Source: Sellimonas sp963559135 (GTDB taxonomy: Bacteria; Bacillota; Clostridia; Lachnospirales; Lachnospiraceae). Taken from it: a DNA stretch of 64,000 nt. The notes beneath the pieces are model-generated. The model was not told the origin of the DNA, made no database searches, and saw only the letters and a list, made by a program, of their open reading frames with translations. Both the position numbers and the translations under genes were made by a program. Location of the stretch: the NCBI GenBank assembly GCA_963559135.1, contig CAUWJP010000015.1:1-64000 (forward strand), given 5' to 3'. This document shows positions 16,995 through 25,791 of this stretch, in pieces. The first letter of the stretch is position 1; every line of letters starts with the position of its first letter.

Positions 16995-17577
16995 ATGCAA
17001 GAAAACAAAATAAAACCATTAAAGGATTTGAGACTCTTAGACCGCTTTCTGTTCGCAGAACTGATGGAAGATGAGGAATGTAGCAAAGAGGTACTGGAAA
17101 TTATTTTAGGGAAGGATATCAGCCTGCTTTCCAAAGAACAGACAGAAAAAGAAATCAGGACAGCTACATGGCTGAAGTCGATCCGTCTGGATGTCTATTC
17201 TGTTGATGAAGAAGGAAACGTCTATGATACAGAAATGCAGCAAAACTGGAGAGATGACTTAGAAAAGCGAAGCAGATTTTATCAGGGACTTCTGGATAGT
17301 TCCCTGTTGATTCCGGGAGAGCAGAGTTATAATGCATTAAATGATACGTATATCATCATGATTATGCCATTTGATTGGAGTGAAATATATGCAGAAATGG
17401 GAAGAAATCGCAGAAGCACGTGCAGAGGGACGCGAAGAATATACTCTTGAATTAATTCGGAAAAAGCGGGAAAAGGGAAAGAGTCTTGCGCAGATTGCAG
17501 AAGAACTGGAAGTGACCGAAGAGGAAGTGCAGAGAATTCTGGACGAGTATGCTAAAACAACTGAAGCCCAAATCTGA
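16995..17577 (+). pseudogene. Broken tandem copy of the Rpn nuclease gene
   Basis: The first 126 codons (ending D-T-Y-I-I-M-I-M-P-F-D) are highly similar to the intact gene at 15974, and the leader before the ATG is similar as well. At GAT 17373-17375 the sequence jumps to the part corresponding to G-V-K-Y-M-Q near the end of the intact protein, in a different frame. Alignment by eye to the intact gene shows loss of 254 bp between two GAT triplets (16352 and 16606 in the first copy). As 254 is not a multiple of three, the frame is shifted. The upstream frame stops at 17450, while the true C-terminal frame runs on to 17577. The active-site residues remain in the upstream piece, so a shortened protein could still be made, but the gene is not intact. 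Confidence 0.85.
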
Positions 17578-17633
17578 AAGAAAGTCACCGTTTTTTTGAT
17601 AATCCTCACTAGCGTTTCCATGTATTCGGTTAC

Positions 17634-17663
17634 TTGACTTCCAGATATGCTTTTCGATATAAT
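17634..17663 (+). promoter_or_regulatory. Promoter of the vanZ-like/ispH/rpsA operon
   Basis: The -35 TTGACT and the perfect -10 TATAAT are 18 bp apart. The start codon of the VanZ-like gene is about 25 bases downstream of the predicted start point. Confidence 0.7.
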
Positions 17664-17695
17664 ACACGAAGAAAAACACAAAGGGGAGCAGAGGT

Positions 17696-18187
17696 TTGAA
17701 AGAAAAGAAACGGATGTGGACAATCCTTGCGGCTATCTGGATGGTCGTGATTTTTTTGCTCTCGGCACAGCCGTCCGATGAGTCTTCCAAAGAAAGTCTT
17801 TTCGTAGGCAGAATGGTGGGTCAGATCTTCGTGAAAGACTTTGAAGAATGGCCCAAAGAGGAGCAGGAGAAATTTGCAGAGGCAATCAACTATCCGGTCA
17901 GGAAGACGGCTCATGCGACGGAGTATGCCGTTCTGGGCATTCTTGTGCTTGTGAGATGCCGTTGTCAGGACACATGGAGCAAGAGACGTATGATTGTGAC
18001 CGCATGGGGAATCAGTACGGCTTATGCGGCGACAGATGAGTTTCATCAGATTTTTGTCCCTGGACGGGCAGGAATGGTGACAGATGTAATGATTGATTCA
18101 TCCGGAGCACTGGCGGGAATTCTGCTGGCAGCTTTGGTTGGATTTATTTTAATAGGTAGAAACAGGAGAACAGTGTATGGAAGTTAA
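17696..18187 (+). CDS. VanZ-like membrane protein
   Basis: The 163-residue protein has an N-terminal membrane helix ending in the family phrase F-L-L-S-A-Q-P-S-D-E-S-S. The conserved V-R-K-T-A-H-A-T-E-Y-A-V-L-G and A-A-T-D-E-F-H-Q-I-F-V-P-G-R segments follow, with a last membrane helix. This is the short VanZ type, distinct from the protein at 2592. The start is TTG 17696 with GGGGAGCAGAGG just upstream; ATG 17714 lacks a ribosome binding site. It overlaps the start of ispH by 11 bp. Its role is unknown. Confidence 0.85.
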   Translation: MKEKKRMWTILAAIWMVVIFLLSAQPSDESSKESLFVGRMVGQIFVKDFEEWPKEEQEKFAEAINYPVRKTAHATEYAVLGILVLVRCRCQDTWSKRRMIVTAWGISTAYAATDEFHQIFVPGRAGMVTDVMIDSSGALAGILLAALVGFILIGRNRRTVYGS

Positions 18188-19085
18188 ACTCGCAAAAACA
18201 GCGGGGTTCTGTTTTGGGGTAAAACGTGCGGTAGATACGGTTTACGAGCAGGCCCGGCGGAGAAAGGAGCGGCTGGACGCCGGTGAAGAAAATGTGCCGG
18301 ACATTTATACATTCGGTCCGGTCATTCACAATGAAGAGGTCGTAAAAGATCTGGAAAAAAAAGGAGTCAAAGTACTCCGATCAGAGGAAGAACTGATGGA
18401 GCTCCGGGAAGGACGCGTGATTATCCGTTCTCACGGAGTCGGAAAAAACGTTTATGATATTCTGGAAAGAAATAATATTGAGTATACGGATATGACATGT
18501 CCTTTTGTGAAGAAAATCCACAATATTGTGAAAAAGGAAAGTGACGCCGGAAAGTATATTATCATCATCGGAAATCCGGAACATCCGGAAGTAAAAGGGA
18601 TCCGCGGATGGGCTGGAAACCGGGTGAGTGTGATCGAAAGTGAGGCAGAAGCAAGAGAATTTTGCCTTGGGAATACAGAATTAAAAGATGAGTCAGACAA
18701 TAAAATCTGTATTGTCTCGCAGACGACATTTAATTACAATAAATTCAAATATTTAGTTGAAATTCTTTTAAAAACGAGGTATGATATAAGTGTTTTAAAT
18801 ACAATCTGCAATGCCACAAAAGAGCGTCAGACAGAGGCTGAACATATTGCAAACGAAGTGGACGCGATGATTGTGATCGGTGACAAACACAGTTCCAATA
18901 CTCAGAAATTGTTTGAAATATGTAAGAAGGCATGTAAAAATACGTACTACATACAGACTCTTGACGATTTGAATATGAATCAATTAAAGTTAAAGTCCGT
19001 GGAAGCAGTAGGTATTACAGCAGGGGCATCCACGCCCAATAATATAATTGAGGAGGTTCAAAATAATGTCAGACTTAACTTTTGA
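18177..19085 (+). CDS. ispH: 4-hydroxy-3-methylbut-2-enyl diphosphate reductase
   Basis: IspH (LytB) is the [4Fe-4S] enzyme of the last step of the MEP isoprenoid pathway, giving IPP and DMAPP. The 302-residue protein has the three cluster Cys residues in A-G-F-C-F-G-V-K-R-A, M-T-C-P-F-V-K-K-I-H and L-N-T-I-C-N-A-T-K-E-R-Q. It also has the S-H-G-V, H-P-E-V and I-G-D-K-H-S-S-N-T substrate motifs, and I-T-A-G-A-S-T-P near the end. Its last 20 bases overlap the rpsA gene in another frame. In many Clostridia these two genes are fused, so this arrangement is the unfused equivalent. Confidence 0.96.
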   Translation: MEVKLAKTAGFCFGVKRAVDTVYEQARRRKERLDAGEENVPDIYTFGPVIHNEEVVKDLEKKGVKVLRSEEELMELREGRVIIRSHGVGKNVYDILERNNIEYTDMTCPFVKKIHNIVKKESDAGKYIIIIGNPEHPEVKGIRGWAGNRVSVIESEAEAREFCLGNTELKDESDNKICIVSQTTFNYNKFKYLVEILLKTRYDISVLNTICNATKERQTEAEHIANEVDAMIVIGDKHSSNTQKLFEICKKACKNTYYIQTLDDLNMNQLKLKSVEAVGITAGASTPNNIIEEVQNNVRLNF

Positions 19086-20157
19086 ACAAATGTTAGAGGA
19101 ATCTTTTAAAACAATACACAATGGAGAGGTTGTAGAAGGTACTGTCATCGATGTGAAACCAGATGAGATCATCTTAAACATCGGATACAAAGCAGATGGA
19201 ATTATTTCCAGAAGCGAATACACAAACGAACCGAACGTAGACCTGACCACAGTTGTATCTGTCGGAGATTCCATGACAGCGAAAGTTTTAAAAGTAAATG
19301 ACGGGGAAGGACAGGTGTTACTGACCTACAAGAGACTCGCAGCAGAAAAAGGAAATGAAAGACTCAGGGAAGCATTCGAAAACAAAGAAGTGCTCAAAGC
19401 TCCGGTTACACAGATTCTTGGTGGTGGACTGAGCGTTGTTGTTGAGGAAGCAAGAGTATTTATCCCGGCAAGTCTTGTATCAGATACATATGAGAAAGAC
19501 CTGAGCAAATATCAGGGACAGGAAATTGAATTTGTAATCAGCGAGTTCAATCCGAGAAGAAACCGCATCATTGGTGACAGAAGACAGCTTCTTGTTGCTG
19601 AAAAAGCTGAAAAACAGAAAGAGATTTTTGCAAACCTTCATGTAGGTGATACAGTAGAAGGCGTTGTAAAGAATATTACAGATTTCGGTGCATTTATCGA
19701 TCTCGGCGGAGTAGATGGACTGCTTCACATTTCCGAGATGTCCTGGGGACGTGTCGATAATCCGAAGAAACTGTTCCATGTAGGAGATACAGTAAAAGTA
19801 CTTGTAAAAGATGTTCATGATACAAAGATTGCGTTATCTTTAAAATTCCCGGAGACAAATCCATGGCTCCATGCAGCTGAGGATTATGCAGTGGGCAATG
19901 TCGTAACAGGAAAAGTTGCCAGAATGACAGATTTTGGTGCTTTTGTAGAGCTGGTACCGGGTGTTGACGCACTTCTTCATGTATCACAGATTTCAAGAGC
20001 GCATGTTGAGAAACCTGCAGACGTTCTGAAAGTCGGACAGGAAATCACAGCGAAAGTCGTTGACTTAAACGAAGAAGAAAAGAAAATCAGTTTAAGCATG
20101 AAAGCGTTAGAGCCGGCTGCTGAGGAAGCAAAAGAGGAAGCTCCAGAGGCAGAATAA
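19066..20157 (+). CDS. rpsA: S1 RNA-binding protein, RpsA-like
   Basis: The 363-residue protein consists of four S1 domains at about 17-90, 105-175, 190-260 and 275-345, followed by an acidic Ala/Glu-rich tail. Domains 3 and 4 carry the canonical T-D-F-G-A-F-I-D-L and D-G-L-L-H-I-S phrases. Clostridial RpsA homologues bind mRNA and the ribosome, but a true bS1 role is not established in this group. ATG 19066 is supported by GAGGAGG 8 bases upstream. The start lies inside ispH, so the two are probably translationally coupled. Confidence 0.88.
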   Translation: MSDLTFEQMLEESFKTIHNGEVVEGTVIDVKPDEIILNIGYKADGIISRSEYTNEPNVDLTTVVSVGDSMTAKVLKVNDGEGQVLLTYKRLAAEKGNERLREAFENKEVLKAPVTQILGGGLSVVVEEARVFIPASLVSDTYEKDLSKYQGQEIEFVISEFNPRRNRIIGDRRQLLVAEKAEKQKEIFANLHVGDTVEGVVKNITDFGAFIDLGGVDGLLHISEMSWGRVDNPKKLFHVGDTVKVLVKDVHDTKIALSLKFPETNPWLHAAEDYAVGNVVTGKVARMTDFGAFVELVPGVDALLHVSQISRAHVEKPADVLKVGQEITAKVVDLNEEEKKISLSMKALEPAAEEAKEEAPEAE

Positions 20158-20196
20158 TACTTACCGGTAATGATGAGTATATAAATGCTGCAGTGT

Positions 20197-20233
20197 AAAA
20201 ATAGAGGCTACTTGCTTTAGTCTCTATTTTTTC
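20197..20233 (+). terminator. Terminator after rpsA
   Basis: The AATAGAG/CTCTATT stem has a loop of about 13 nt and ends in a run of six Ts, about 40 bases past the rpsA stop. It separates this operon from rnf. Confidence 0.75.
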
Positions 20234-20276
20234 ATGCTTATGCATATGTTAAAAAATGAACGAGGAGGAAAAAAAG

Positions 20277-21596
20277 ATGGGACTTTTAACTTTCAAGGGT
20301 GGCATACATCCGAATGATGGAAAAAGTCTGGCCAAGGACAAGGCGATTGTCGAAGTCCTGCCTGAAGGAGATCTGGTCTTCCCGCTTTCACAGCACATTG
20401 GTGCTCCGGCGGCCCCGATTGTCAAGGTCGGAGATCAGGTCCTGAAAGGACAAAAGATTGCAGAGGCCGGAGGATTTGTCTCTGCTCCAGTCTATTCATC
20501 TGTTTCCGGAAAGGTGAAAGCGATCACTCCATACTTTACACCGACCGGGGGAAAGGTTTCGTCCATTATCATTGAGAATGACGGAGCTTATACGGAAGCT
20601 GAAAGGCTGAATACCAGATCGCTGGATCTGATTACAAAAGAAGAAATTCTGAATCTGATCGCAGAGGCCGGAATCGTCGGAATGGGCGGTGCCGGATTCC
20701 CTACAAGGGTGAAGCTTTCACCGAAGGAGCCGGATAAAATTGAATATGTTATTGCAAACTGTGCGGAGTGTGAGCCGTATATTACAGCCGACTATCGCAG
20801 AATGCTGGAAAATCCGGAAGAGCTTGTAGAGGGCATGCGTGTGATTCTGAAGCTTTTTGATAACGCAAAGGGAATCTTTGCAGTAGAGGATAATAAACCG
20901 GATTGTATCGCGAAGCTGGAACAGCTGACAAGCGGTGAGCCGAGGATGGAAGTAGTCAGGCTGATGACAAAATATCCACAGGGTGGTGAGCGTCAGCTGA
21001 TCTATGCTGTGACAAAAAGAGCCATCAATTCTTCCATGCTTCCGGCAGATGTTGGATGTGTCGTAGATAATGTGGAGACTATTATTCACATTTATGATGC
21101 GGTAGTCAACGGAAGACCATGCATTGACCGTATTGTAACAGTCAGCGGAGATGGAATTGCCGAACCGGGTAACTTCAAAGTTCCTCTTGGAACCAATCAG
21201 CAGGAGCTGATTCGTGCAGCAGGTGGATTTAAAGGGTCTCCTGAGAAAGTGATTTCCGGAGGACCAATGATGGGATTTGCCATGTTTACTCTGGATGTTC
21301 CTGTCACGAAAACTTCTTCATCGATTTTATGTCTGACAAAGGACGAGGTGGCAATGTACGAGCCGTCGGCATGTATCAACTGCGGCAGATGTATTGATGC
21401 ATGTCCGAGTCGTCTGATCCCGTCCAGACTTGCAGATTATGCAGAGCGTCATGATGAGGCGACATTTGAAAAAGAATTTGGTGTGGAATGTATGGAATGT
21501 GGTTCCTGCAGTTATGTCTGCCCGGCAAAACGGCAGCTGAAGCAGGCGATCAGCTCCATGAGAAAGACCGTTCTGGCGAACAGGAAGAAAAAGTAG
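20277..21596 (+). CDS. rnfC: Rnf electron transport complex subunit C
   Basis: RnfC is the peripheral NADH-binding subunit of the Rnf complex, which couples ferredoxin oxidation by NAD+ to Na+ or H+ export. The 439-residue protein has the N-terminal G-G-I-H-P barrel-sandwich region and the Complex I 51-kDa-like nucleotide/FMN fold (G-M-G-G-A-G-F-P-T, C-A-E-C-E-P-Y). Two 4Fe-4S motifs follow: C-I-N-C-G-R-C-I-D-A-C-P and C-M-E-C-G-S-C-S-Y-V-C-P. ATG 20277 with GAGGAGG is preferred to an upstream ATG at 20256. It opens the operon rnfCDGEAB. Confidence 0.96.
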   Translation: MGLLTFKGGIHPNDGKSLAKDKAIVEVLPEGDLVFPLSQHIGAPAAPIVKVGDQVLKGQKIAEAGGFVSAPVYSSVSGKVKAITPYFTPTGGKVSSIIIENDGAYTEAERLNTRSLDLITKEEILNLIAEAGIVGMGGAGFPTRVKLSPKEPDKIEYVIANCAECEPYITADYRRMLENPEELVEGMRVILKLFDNAKGIFAVEDNKPDCIAKLEQLTSGEPRMEVVRLMTKYPQGGERQLIYAVTKRAINSSMLPADVGCVVDNVETIIHIYDAVVNGRPCIDRIVTVSGDGIAEPGNFKVPLGTNQQELIRAAGGFKGSPEKVISGGPMMGFAMFTLDVPVTKTSSSILCLTKDEVAMYEPSACINCGRCIDACPSRLIPSRLADYAERHDEATFEKEFGVECMECGSCSYVCPAKRQLKQAISSMRKTVLANRKKK

Positions 21597-21615
21597 AAAG
21601 TGAGAGGTGGACAAA

Positions 21616-22557
21616 GTGAACGAACAGTTTAATATTTCGGCATCTCCGCACATACGGGCCAAAGACACTACAGAAAACATCATGCTGTGGGTGATCATCG
21701 CTCTTCTGCCGACAACTCTTTTTGGAATCTGGAATTTCCGTGATCAGAATGCATGGATTCTTGTTGTGGTGACAGTGGCAGCGGCTGTGCTTACGGAGTA
21801 TCTTTATGAGAAACTGATGCATAAAAAAGTGACAATCAAGGACATGAGTGCGGCAGTCACAGGACTTCTGCTGGCATTGAACCTTCCGGCCTCCGCTCCT
21901 TGGTGGATGGGCGTTTTAGGATCTGTGTTTGCGATTCTGATTGTTAAGCAGCTCTTCGGAGGTCTGGGACAGAACTTTATGAACCCGGCTCTTGCTGCAA
22001 GATGTTTCCTCCTGATTTCTTTCACAGGAAGAATGACATCCTTTACATATGACGGTGTAACCGGAGCAACTCCGCTTGCAACCATGCGTGCGGATGGCTC
22101 TATTGCCAATGTAGACACAATGAAAATGTTCATTGGACAGATTCCGGGAACAATCGGTGAGACATCCGTTATTGCGATTATGATCGGCGCGATTATCCTT
22201 CTTCTGAAGGGAATCATTGATCTGAGAATTCCGGGATCTTATCTTGTGACATTTGTGATCTTTATCACAATTTTCGGCGGTCACGGATTTGACTGGAGTT
22301 TCATTACCGCACATCTTTGCGGCGGTGGTATCATGCTTGGTGCATGGTTTATGGCAACAGACTACGTGACAAGCCCGATCACGAAGAAAGGTCAGATTAT
22401 TTATGGTATCCTTCTTGGTATCCTGACAGGACTGTTCCGTATTTACGGAGGATCTGCAGAGGGTGTTTCCTATGCGATTATCATCGGCAATATCCTTGTT
22501 CCGCTGATCGAGAAGGTTACTCTTCCAAAACCATTTGGTAAAGGAGGAGAGAAATAA
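21616..22557 (+). CDS. rnfD: Rnf complex subunit D
   Basis: RnfD is a membrane subunit with covalently bound FMN. This 313-residue protein has about nine to ten transmembrane helices. The flavinylation motif V-T-G-A-T-P-L-A-T lies near residue 155, with the FMN-linked Thr. Conserved S-P-H-I-R and N-P-A-L-A-A-R-C-F segments are also present. GTG 21616 is preceded 5 bases upstream by AGAGGTGG; an in-frame GTG at 21607 overlaps that ribosome binding site and is less likely. The stop overlaps the rnfG start by one base. Confidence 0.95.
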   Translation: MNEQFNISASPHIRAKDTTENIMLWVIIALLPTTLFGIWNFRDQNAWILVVVTVAAAVLTEYLYEKLMHKKVTIKDMSAAVTGLLLALNLPASAPWWMGVLGSVFAILIVKQLFGGLGQNFMNPALAARCFLLISFTGRMTSFTYDGVTGATPLATMRADGSIANVDTMKMFIGQIPGTIGETSVIAIMIGAIILLLKGIIDLRIPGSYLVTFVIFITIFGGHGFDWSFITAHLCGGGIMLGAWFMATDYVTSPITKKGQIIYGILLGILTGLFRIYGGSAEGVSYAIIIGNILVPLIEKVTLPKPFGKGGEK

Positions 22558-23165
22558 TGAACAAGATTATTAAGAATACAATTATCCTGACAATTATCAC
22601 ACTCGTTTCCGGAGTGGCGCTCGGTGCGGTATATGAAATTACAAAGGCTCCGATTGCCAACGCACAGGAAGAGGCAAAGCAGGAAGCATACAAACAGGTA
22701 TTTGCGGATGCGGATTCCTTTGATGACCTGAAAGTAGATGCCAAAGAGGCTGCGGAAGCTGTCAAGGCAGCAGGCGTGGATGACGGCGCAGAGATTAATG
22801 AAGCGGTCGAGGCAAAACAGGGCGGCGAAACGATTGGATACGTGATTACAGCTACTGACCCGAACGGATACGGCGGGGACATTCAGGTGTCTGTCGGAAT
22901 CCAGAATGACGGAACGGTGAACGGAATCGCGCTTCTTTCCATTAGCGAGACTGCCGGACTTGGTATGAAAGCTTCCGAACCGGAATTTTATGAGCAGTAC
23001 TCCGATAAGCAGACGGATCATTTCTATGTCTCAAAAGACGGAGGCGAGGGAGAAGAGATCGATGCCATCAGCGGTGCTACAATCACTTCCAGAGCGGTGA
23101 CAGGAGCGGTCAATGCGTCTCTTGGATATTTTCAGAATGTGTTAGGAGGCAGTGCAGATGAATAG
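22557..23165 (+). CDS. rnfG: Rnf complex subunit G
   Basis: RnfG is an extracytoplasmic FMN-binding subunit anchored by one N-terminal helix (about 8-28). The 202-residue protein ends with the FMN-binding domain. D-A-I-S-G-A-T-I-T-S contains the Thr to which FMN is attached by a phosphoester bond, and E-T-A-G-L-G-M-K lies upstream. It starts one base before the rnfD stop ends and overlaps the rnfE start by 8 bp. An Ala/Glu-rich stretch between the anchor and the FMN domain is typical. Confidence 0.95.
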   Translation: MNKIIKNTIILTIITLVSGVALGAVYEITKAPIANAQEEAKQEAYKQVFADADSFDDLKVDAKEAAEAVKAAGVDDGAEINEAVEAKQGGETIGYVITATDPNGYGGDIQVSVGIQNDGTVNGIALLSISETAGLGMKASEPEFYEQYSDKQTDHFYVSKDGGEGEEIDAISGATITSRAVTGAVNASLGYFQNVLGGSADE

Positions 23166-23859
23166 ATGTGTCGAACGTTTATATAATGGTATTATCAAAG
23201 AGAATCCGACTTTCGTCATGATGCTCGGAATGTGTCCGACACTTGCGGTAACAACTTCCGCCATCAACGGAATCGGAATGGGACTTTCCACAACGGTGGT
23301 ACTGGTACTGTCCAATATGATGATTTCCGCGCTTCGAAAAATTATCCCGGATTCAGTCCGTATCCCGGCGTTTATCGTAGTCGTTGCATCTTTCGTAACG
23401 ATTGTACAGTTCCTTCTTGAGGGATTTGTGCCAAGCCTTTATGATTCGCTTGGACTTTATATTCCGCTGATCGTTGTAAACTGTATCATTCTTGGACGTG
23501 CGGAAAGCTACGCATCCAAAAACCCGATTATCCCGTCTCTGTTCGACGGCCTTGGCATGGGACTTGGATTCACGTTTGGACTTACATGCATCGGTATCGT
23601 AAGAGAGCTCCTTGGAGCAGGACAGGTATTTGGTTTCCAGATCATGCCGTCTTCCTACGAACCGATCACGATCTTTATTCTGGCACCGGGTGCGTTTATC
23701 GTATTATCCATGCTGGTAGCTGCAAGAAACAAGATCATGAACAATATGGAAAAGAAAGGCAAGAAAGTTGTGAAGCCTCAGGGCGGCTGTGCAGAAGGCG
23801 GATGCGCTTCCTGCGGCGGATGTGCTTCTTCACTTTCTTCCGGACAGGACAAGGAATAG
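23158..23859 (+). CDS. rnfE: Rnf complex subunit E with Cys-rich tail
   Basis: RnfE is a six-helix membrane subunit that, with RnfA, holds the intramembrane [2Fe-2S] cluster. This 233-residue protein has N-P-T-F-V-M-M-L-G-M-C-P-T-L-A-V-T and N-C-I-I-L-G-R-A-E, with the cluster Cys residues in these segments. After the last helix comes a basic segment and an unusual Gly/Cys-rich tail containing four Cys (G-G-C-A-E-G-G-C-A-S-C-G-G-C). ATG 23158 is chosen because AGGAGG is 8 bases upstream; GTG 23152 is too close to it. Confidence 0.95.
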   Translation: MNRCVERLYNGIIKENPTFVMMLGMCPTLAVTTSAINGIGMGLSTTVVLVLSNMMISALRKIIPDSVRIPAFIVVVASFVTIVQFLLEGFVPSLYDSLGLYIPLIVVNCIILGRAESYASKNPIIPSLFDGLGMGLGFTFGLTCIGIVRELLGAGQVFGFQIMPSSYEPITIFILAPGAFIVLSMLVAARNKIMNNMEKKGKKVVKPQGGCAEGGCASCGGCASSLSSGQDKE

Positions 23860-23871
23860 GAGGGGGAACAG

Positions 23872-24447
23872 ATGAAAGAATTGTTTATCATTGCGGTAGG
23901 TTCTGCACTTGTTAATAACGTCGTGCTGAGCCAGTTCCTTGGAATCTGCCCGTTCCTTGGAGTATCAAAGAAGATTGAAACAGCAGCCGGTATGGGTGGA
24001 GCGGTTATTTTCGTCATTACGATTGCTTCTCTTTGTACCAGCGTTATCTATGAATTTATTCTACAGCCATTGAATATTGAATATCTGCAGACGATTGTAT
24101 TTATTCTTGTGATCGCTGCACTGGTTCAGTTTGTGGAAATGTTCTTGAAAAAAGCTATGCCGGCACTTTATCAGGCGTTAGGCGTGTATCTGCCGTTGAT
24201 CACAACAAACTGTGCGGTACTTGGTGTGGCTTTAAATAACGTACAGTATGACTACAATATTTTAAGCAGTGTGGTAAATGGATTCGCGACAGCAGTCGGA
24301 TTTATGATCGCCATCGTGATCATGGCGGGAATCCGTGAGAAGACAGAACATAATGATGTGCCTGAGGCATTTAAAGGGACTCCGATTGTTCTGCTTACGG
24401 CAGCGCTGATGTCCATTGCGTTTTTTGGATTTTCAGGTTTGATTTAA
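23872..24447 (+). CDS. rnfA: Rnf complex subunit A
   Basis: RnfA is the six-helix membrane partner of RnfE. The 191-residue protein carries V-L-S-Q-F-L-G-I-C-P-F-L-G-V and T-N-C-A-V-L-G-V-A, the paired Cys-containing half-helices that mirror those of RnfE and bind the shared [2Fe-2S] cluster. AGGAGG-like GGAGGGGG lies before the ATG. The gene follows rnfE by 12 bp, and the two proteins show the inverted topology typical of this pair. Confidence 0.96.
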   Translation: MKELFIIAVGSALVNNVVLSQFLGICPFLGVSKKIETAAGMGGAVIFVITIASLCTSVIYEFILQPLNIEYLQTIVFILVIAALVQFVEMFLKKAMPALYQALGVYLPLITTNCAVLGVALNNVQYDYNILSSVVNGFATAVGFMIAIVIMAGIREKTEHNDVPEAFKGTPIVLLTAALMSIAFFGFSGLI

Positions 24448-24463
24448 GGGAGGAAAATGGATT

Positions 24464-25249
24464 ATGACAGGTATACTCATTGCTGCCGCAATTGTCGGCG
24501 GTGTAGGTTTGTTCATCGGTATCTTCCTGGGAGTCGCAGAAAAGAAATTCGCGGTGGAAGTCGATGAGCGTGAAGAGGCAATTACCGGAGTGCTTCCGGG
24601 AAACAACTGTGGTGGCTGCGGCTACGCAGGATGTTCCGGTCTTGCAGCGGCGATTGTGAAAGGAGAGGCTCCGGTCAATGCCTGCCCGGTAGGGGGAGCG
24701 CCGGTTGCCGCAAAAGTAGGAGAGATCATGGGACAGGACGCAGGCGAGGCGACAAAGATGATCGCTTTCGTGAAATGTGCCGGAACATGTGAAAAGGCAA
24801 AAGAAAATTACAAGTACACAGGAACAAAGGACTGTGTCATGGTCAACATGATGCAGAACGGAGGACCAAAGGCGTGTACATTCGGATGCCTTGGAGAAGG
24901 AAGCTGTGTGGCATCGTGTCCGTTTGACGCGATCCATATTCAGGATGGAATTGCTGTTGTAGATAAGGAAGCATGCAAAGCCTGCGGAAAATGTGTGGCA
25001 GCATGCCCGAGACATCTGATTGAACTTGTGCCGTATGAGCAGAAGCATCTTGTACAGTGCAGTTCCCTTGATAAAGGAAAAGATGTGATGAGTGTATGTT
25101 CTGTAGGATGTATCGGATGTAAGATGTGTGAGAAAGTCTGCGAATTTGACGCAGTCACTGTTACAAATAATGTAGCGCACATTGATCCGGAAAAATGTAC
25201 AAACTGCGGAAAATGCGCAGAAAAATGTCCGAAGAAGATTATCAGCTGA
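24464..25249 (+). CDS. rnfB: Rnf complex subunit B (polyferredoxin)
   Basis: RnfB takes electrons from reduced ferredoxin. The 261-residue protein has an N-terminal membrane helix and the Fe-S domain with C-G-G-C-G-Y-A-G-C and N-A-C-P. Several [4Fe-4S] motifs follow, including C-K-A-C-G-K-C-V-A-A-C-P, C-I-G-C-K-M-C-E-K-V-C and C-T-N-C-G-K-C-A-E-K-C-P. It ends the rnf operon; the order C-D-G-E-A-B is the one found in Clostridia such as Acetobacterium. GGGAGG lies upstream of the ATG. Confidence 0.96.
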   Translation: MTGILIAAAIVGGVGLFIGIFLGVAEKKFAVEVDEREEAITGVLPGNNCGGCGYAGCSGLAAAIVKGEAPVNACPVGGAPVAAKVGEIMGQDAGEATKMIAFVKCAGTCEKAKENYKYTGTKDCVMVNMMQNGGPKACTFGCLGEGSCVASCPFDAIHIQDGIAVVDKEACKACGKCVAACPRHLIELVPYEQKHLVQCSSLDKGKDVMSVCSVGCIGCKMCEKVCEFDAVTVTNNVAHIDPEKCTNCGKCAEKCPKKIIS

Positions 25250-25322
25250 TAACTCAGGCTGGGTAATAACCGGAGTTAAGAAGAATCGCTGATTCTGTGA
25301 GGGCAGGAAGAGGAAAGAATTA

Positions 25323-25781
25323 ATGAGCAGAAAGAAACGGCTAATGAAAAGTATCGGGATAATAAAAGCGGATCTTTGGAGTATCCGGTATGTCATCCTT
25401 GTGCTGGTAGTCTACTTCTTTCTTGCATGGAACTTCTTTTACTCTTCCTGCCCTTTTGTTATGATTACTGGACTGCCATGTCCCGGATGTGGACTTTCAA
25501 GAGCGGGGTTCTGCCTCCTTCGGGGCGAGTTTACAGCTGCATGGTATCTGCATCCGTTCATATACGGAATTGCGCTTTTAGCAGCGGCCTTTGTGATCCG
25601 AAGATATGTGCTTCAAAAAGAAGTCCGTTCTCTTCAGAAATGGCTGATCCTGCTTTTGGCAGGCATGCTTGCATTTTACATTTACCGGATGATCCGGTAC
25701 TTTCCAGGAGAACCTCCGATGAGTTACTACCCGGGAAATCTACTGAACCGGATTTATCAGGCTCTGGGTCGGATTATGTGA
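25323..25781 (+). CDS. DUF2752 membrane protein
   Basis: The 152-residue protein has three membrane helices and the DUF2752 signature C-P-F-V-x-x-T-G-L-P-C-P-G-C-G-L-S-R-A. The closely spaced Cys residues at a membrane surface suggest metal or redox chemistry, but no function is established. It lies 73 bp after rnfB with an A/G-rich start region (GGAAGAGGAAAG). It may be read through from the rnf operon. Confidence 0.8.
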   Translation: MSRKKRLMKSIGIIKADLWSIRYVILVLVVYFFLAWNFFYSSCPFVMITGLPCPGCGLSRAGFCLLRGEFTAAWYLHPFIYGIALLAAAFVIRRYVLQKEVRSLQKWLILLLAGMLAFYIYRMIRYFPGEPPMSYYPGNLLNRIYQALGRIM

Positions 25782-25791
25782 AGTTTACATT

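Noticed and set aside
16880..17074. A 64-codon frame between the Rpn copies.
   Set aside because: It covers the duplicated leader and the start of the second copy in the wrong frame, and has no ribosome binding site.
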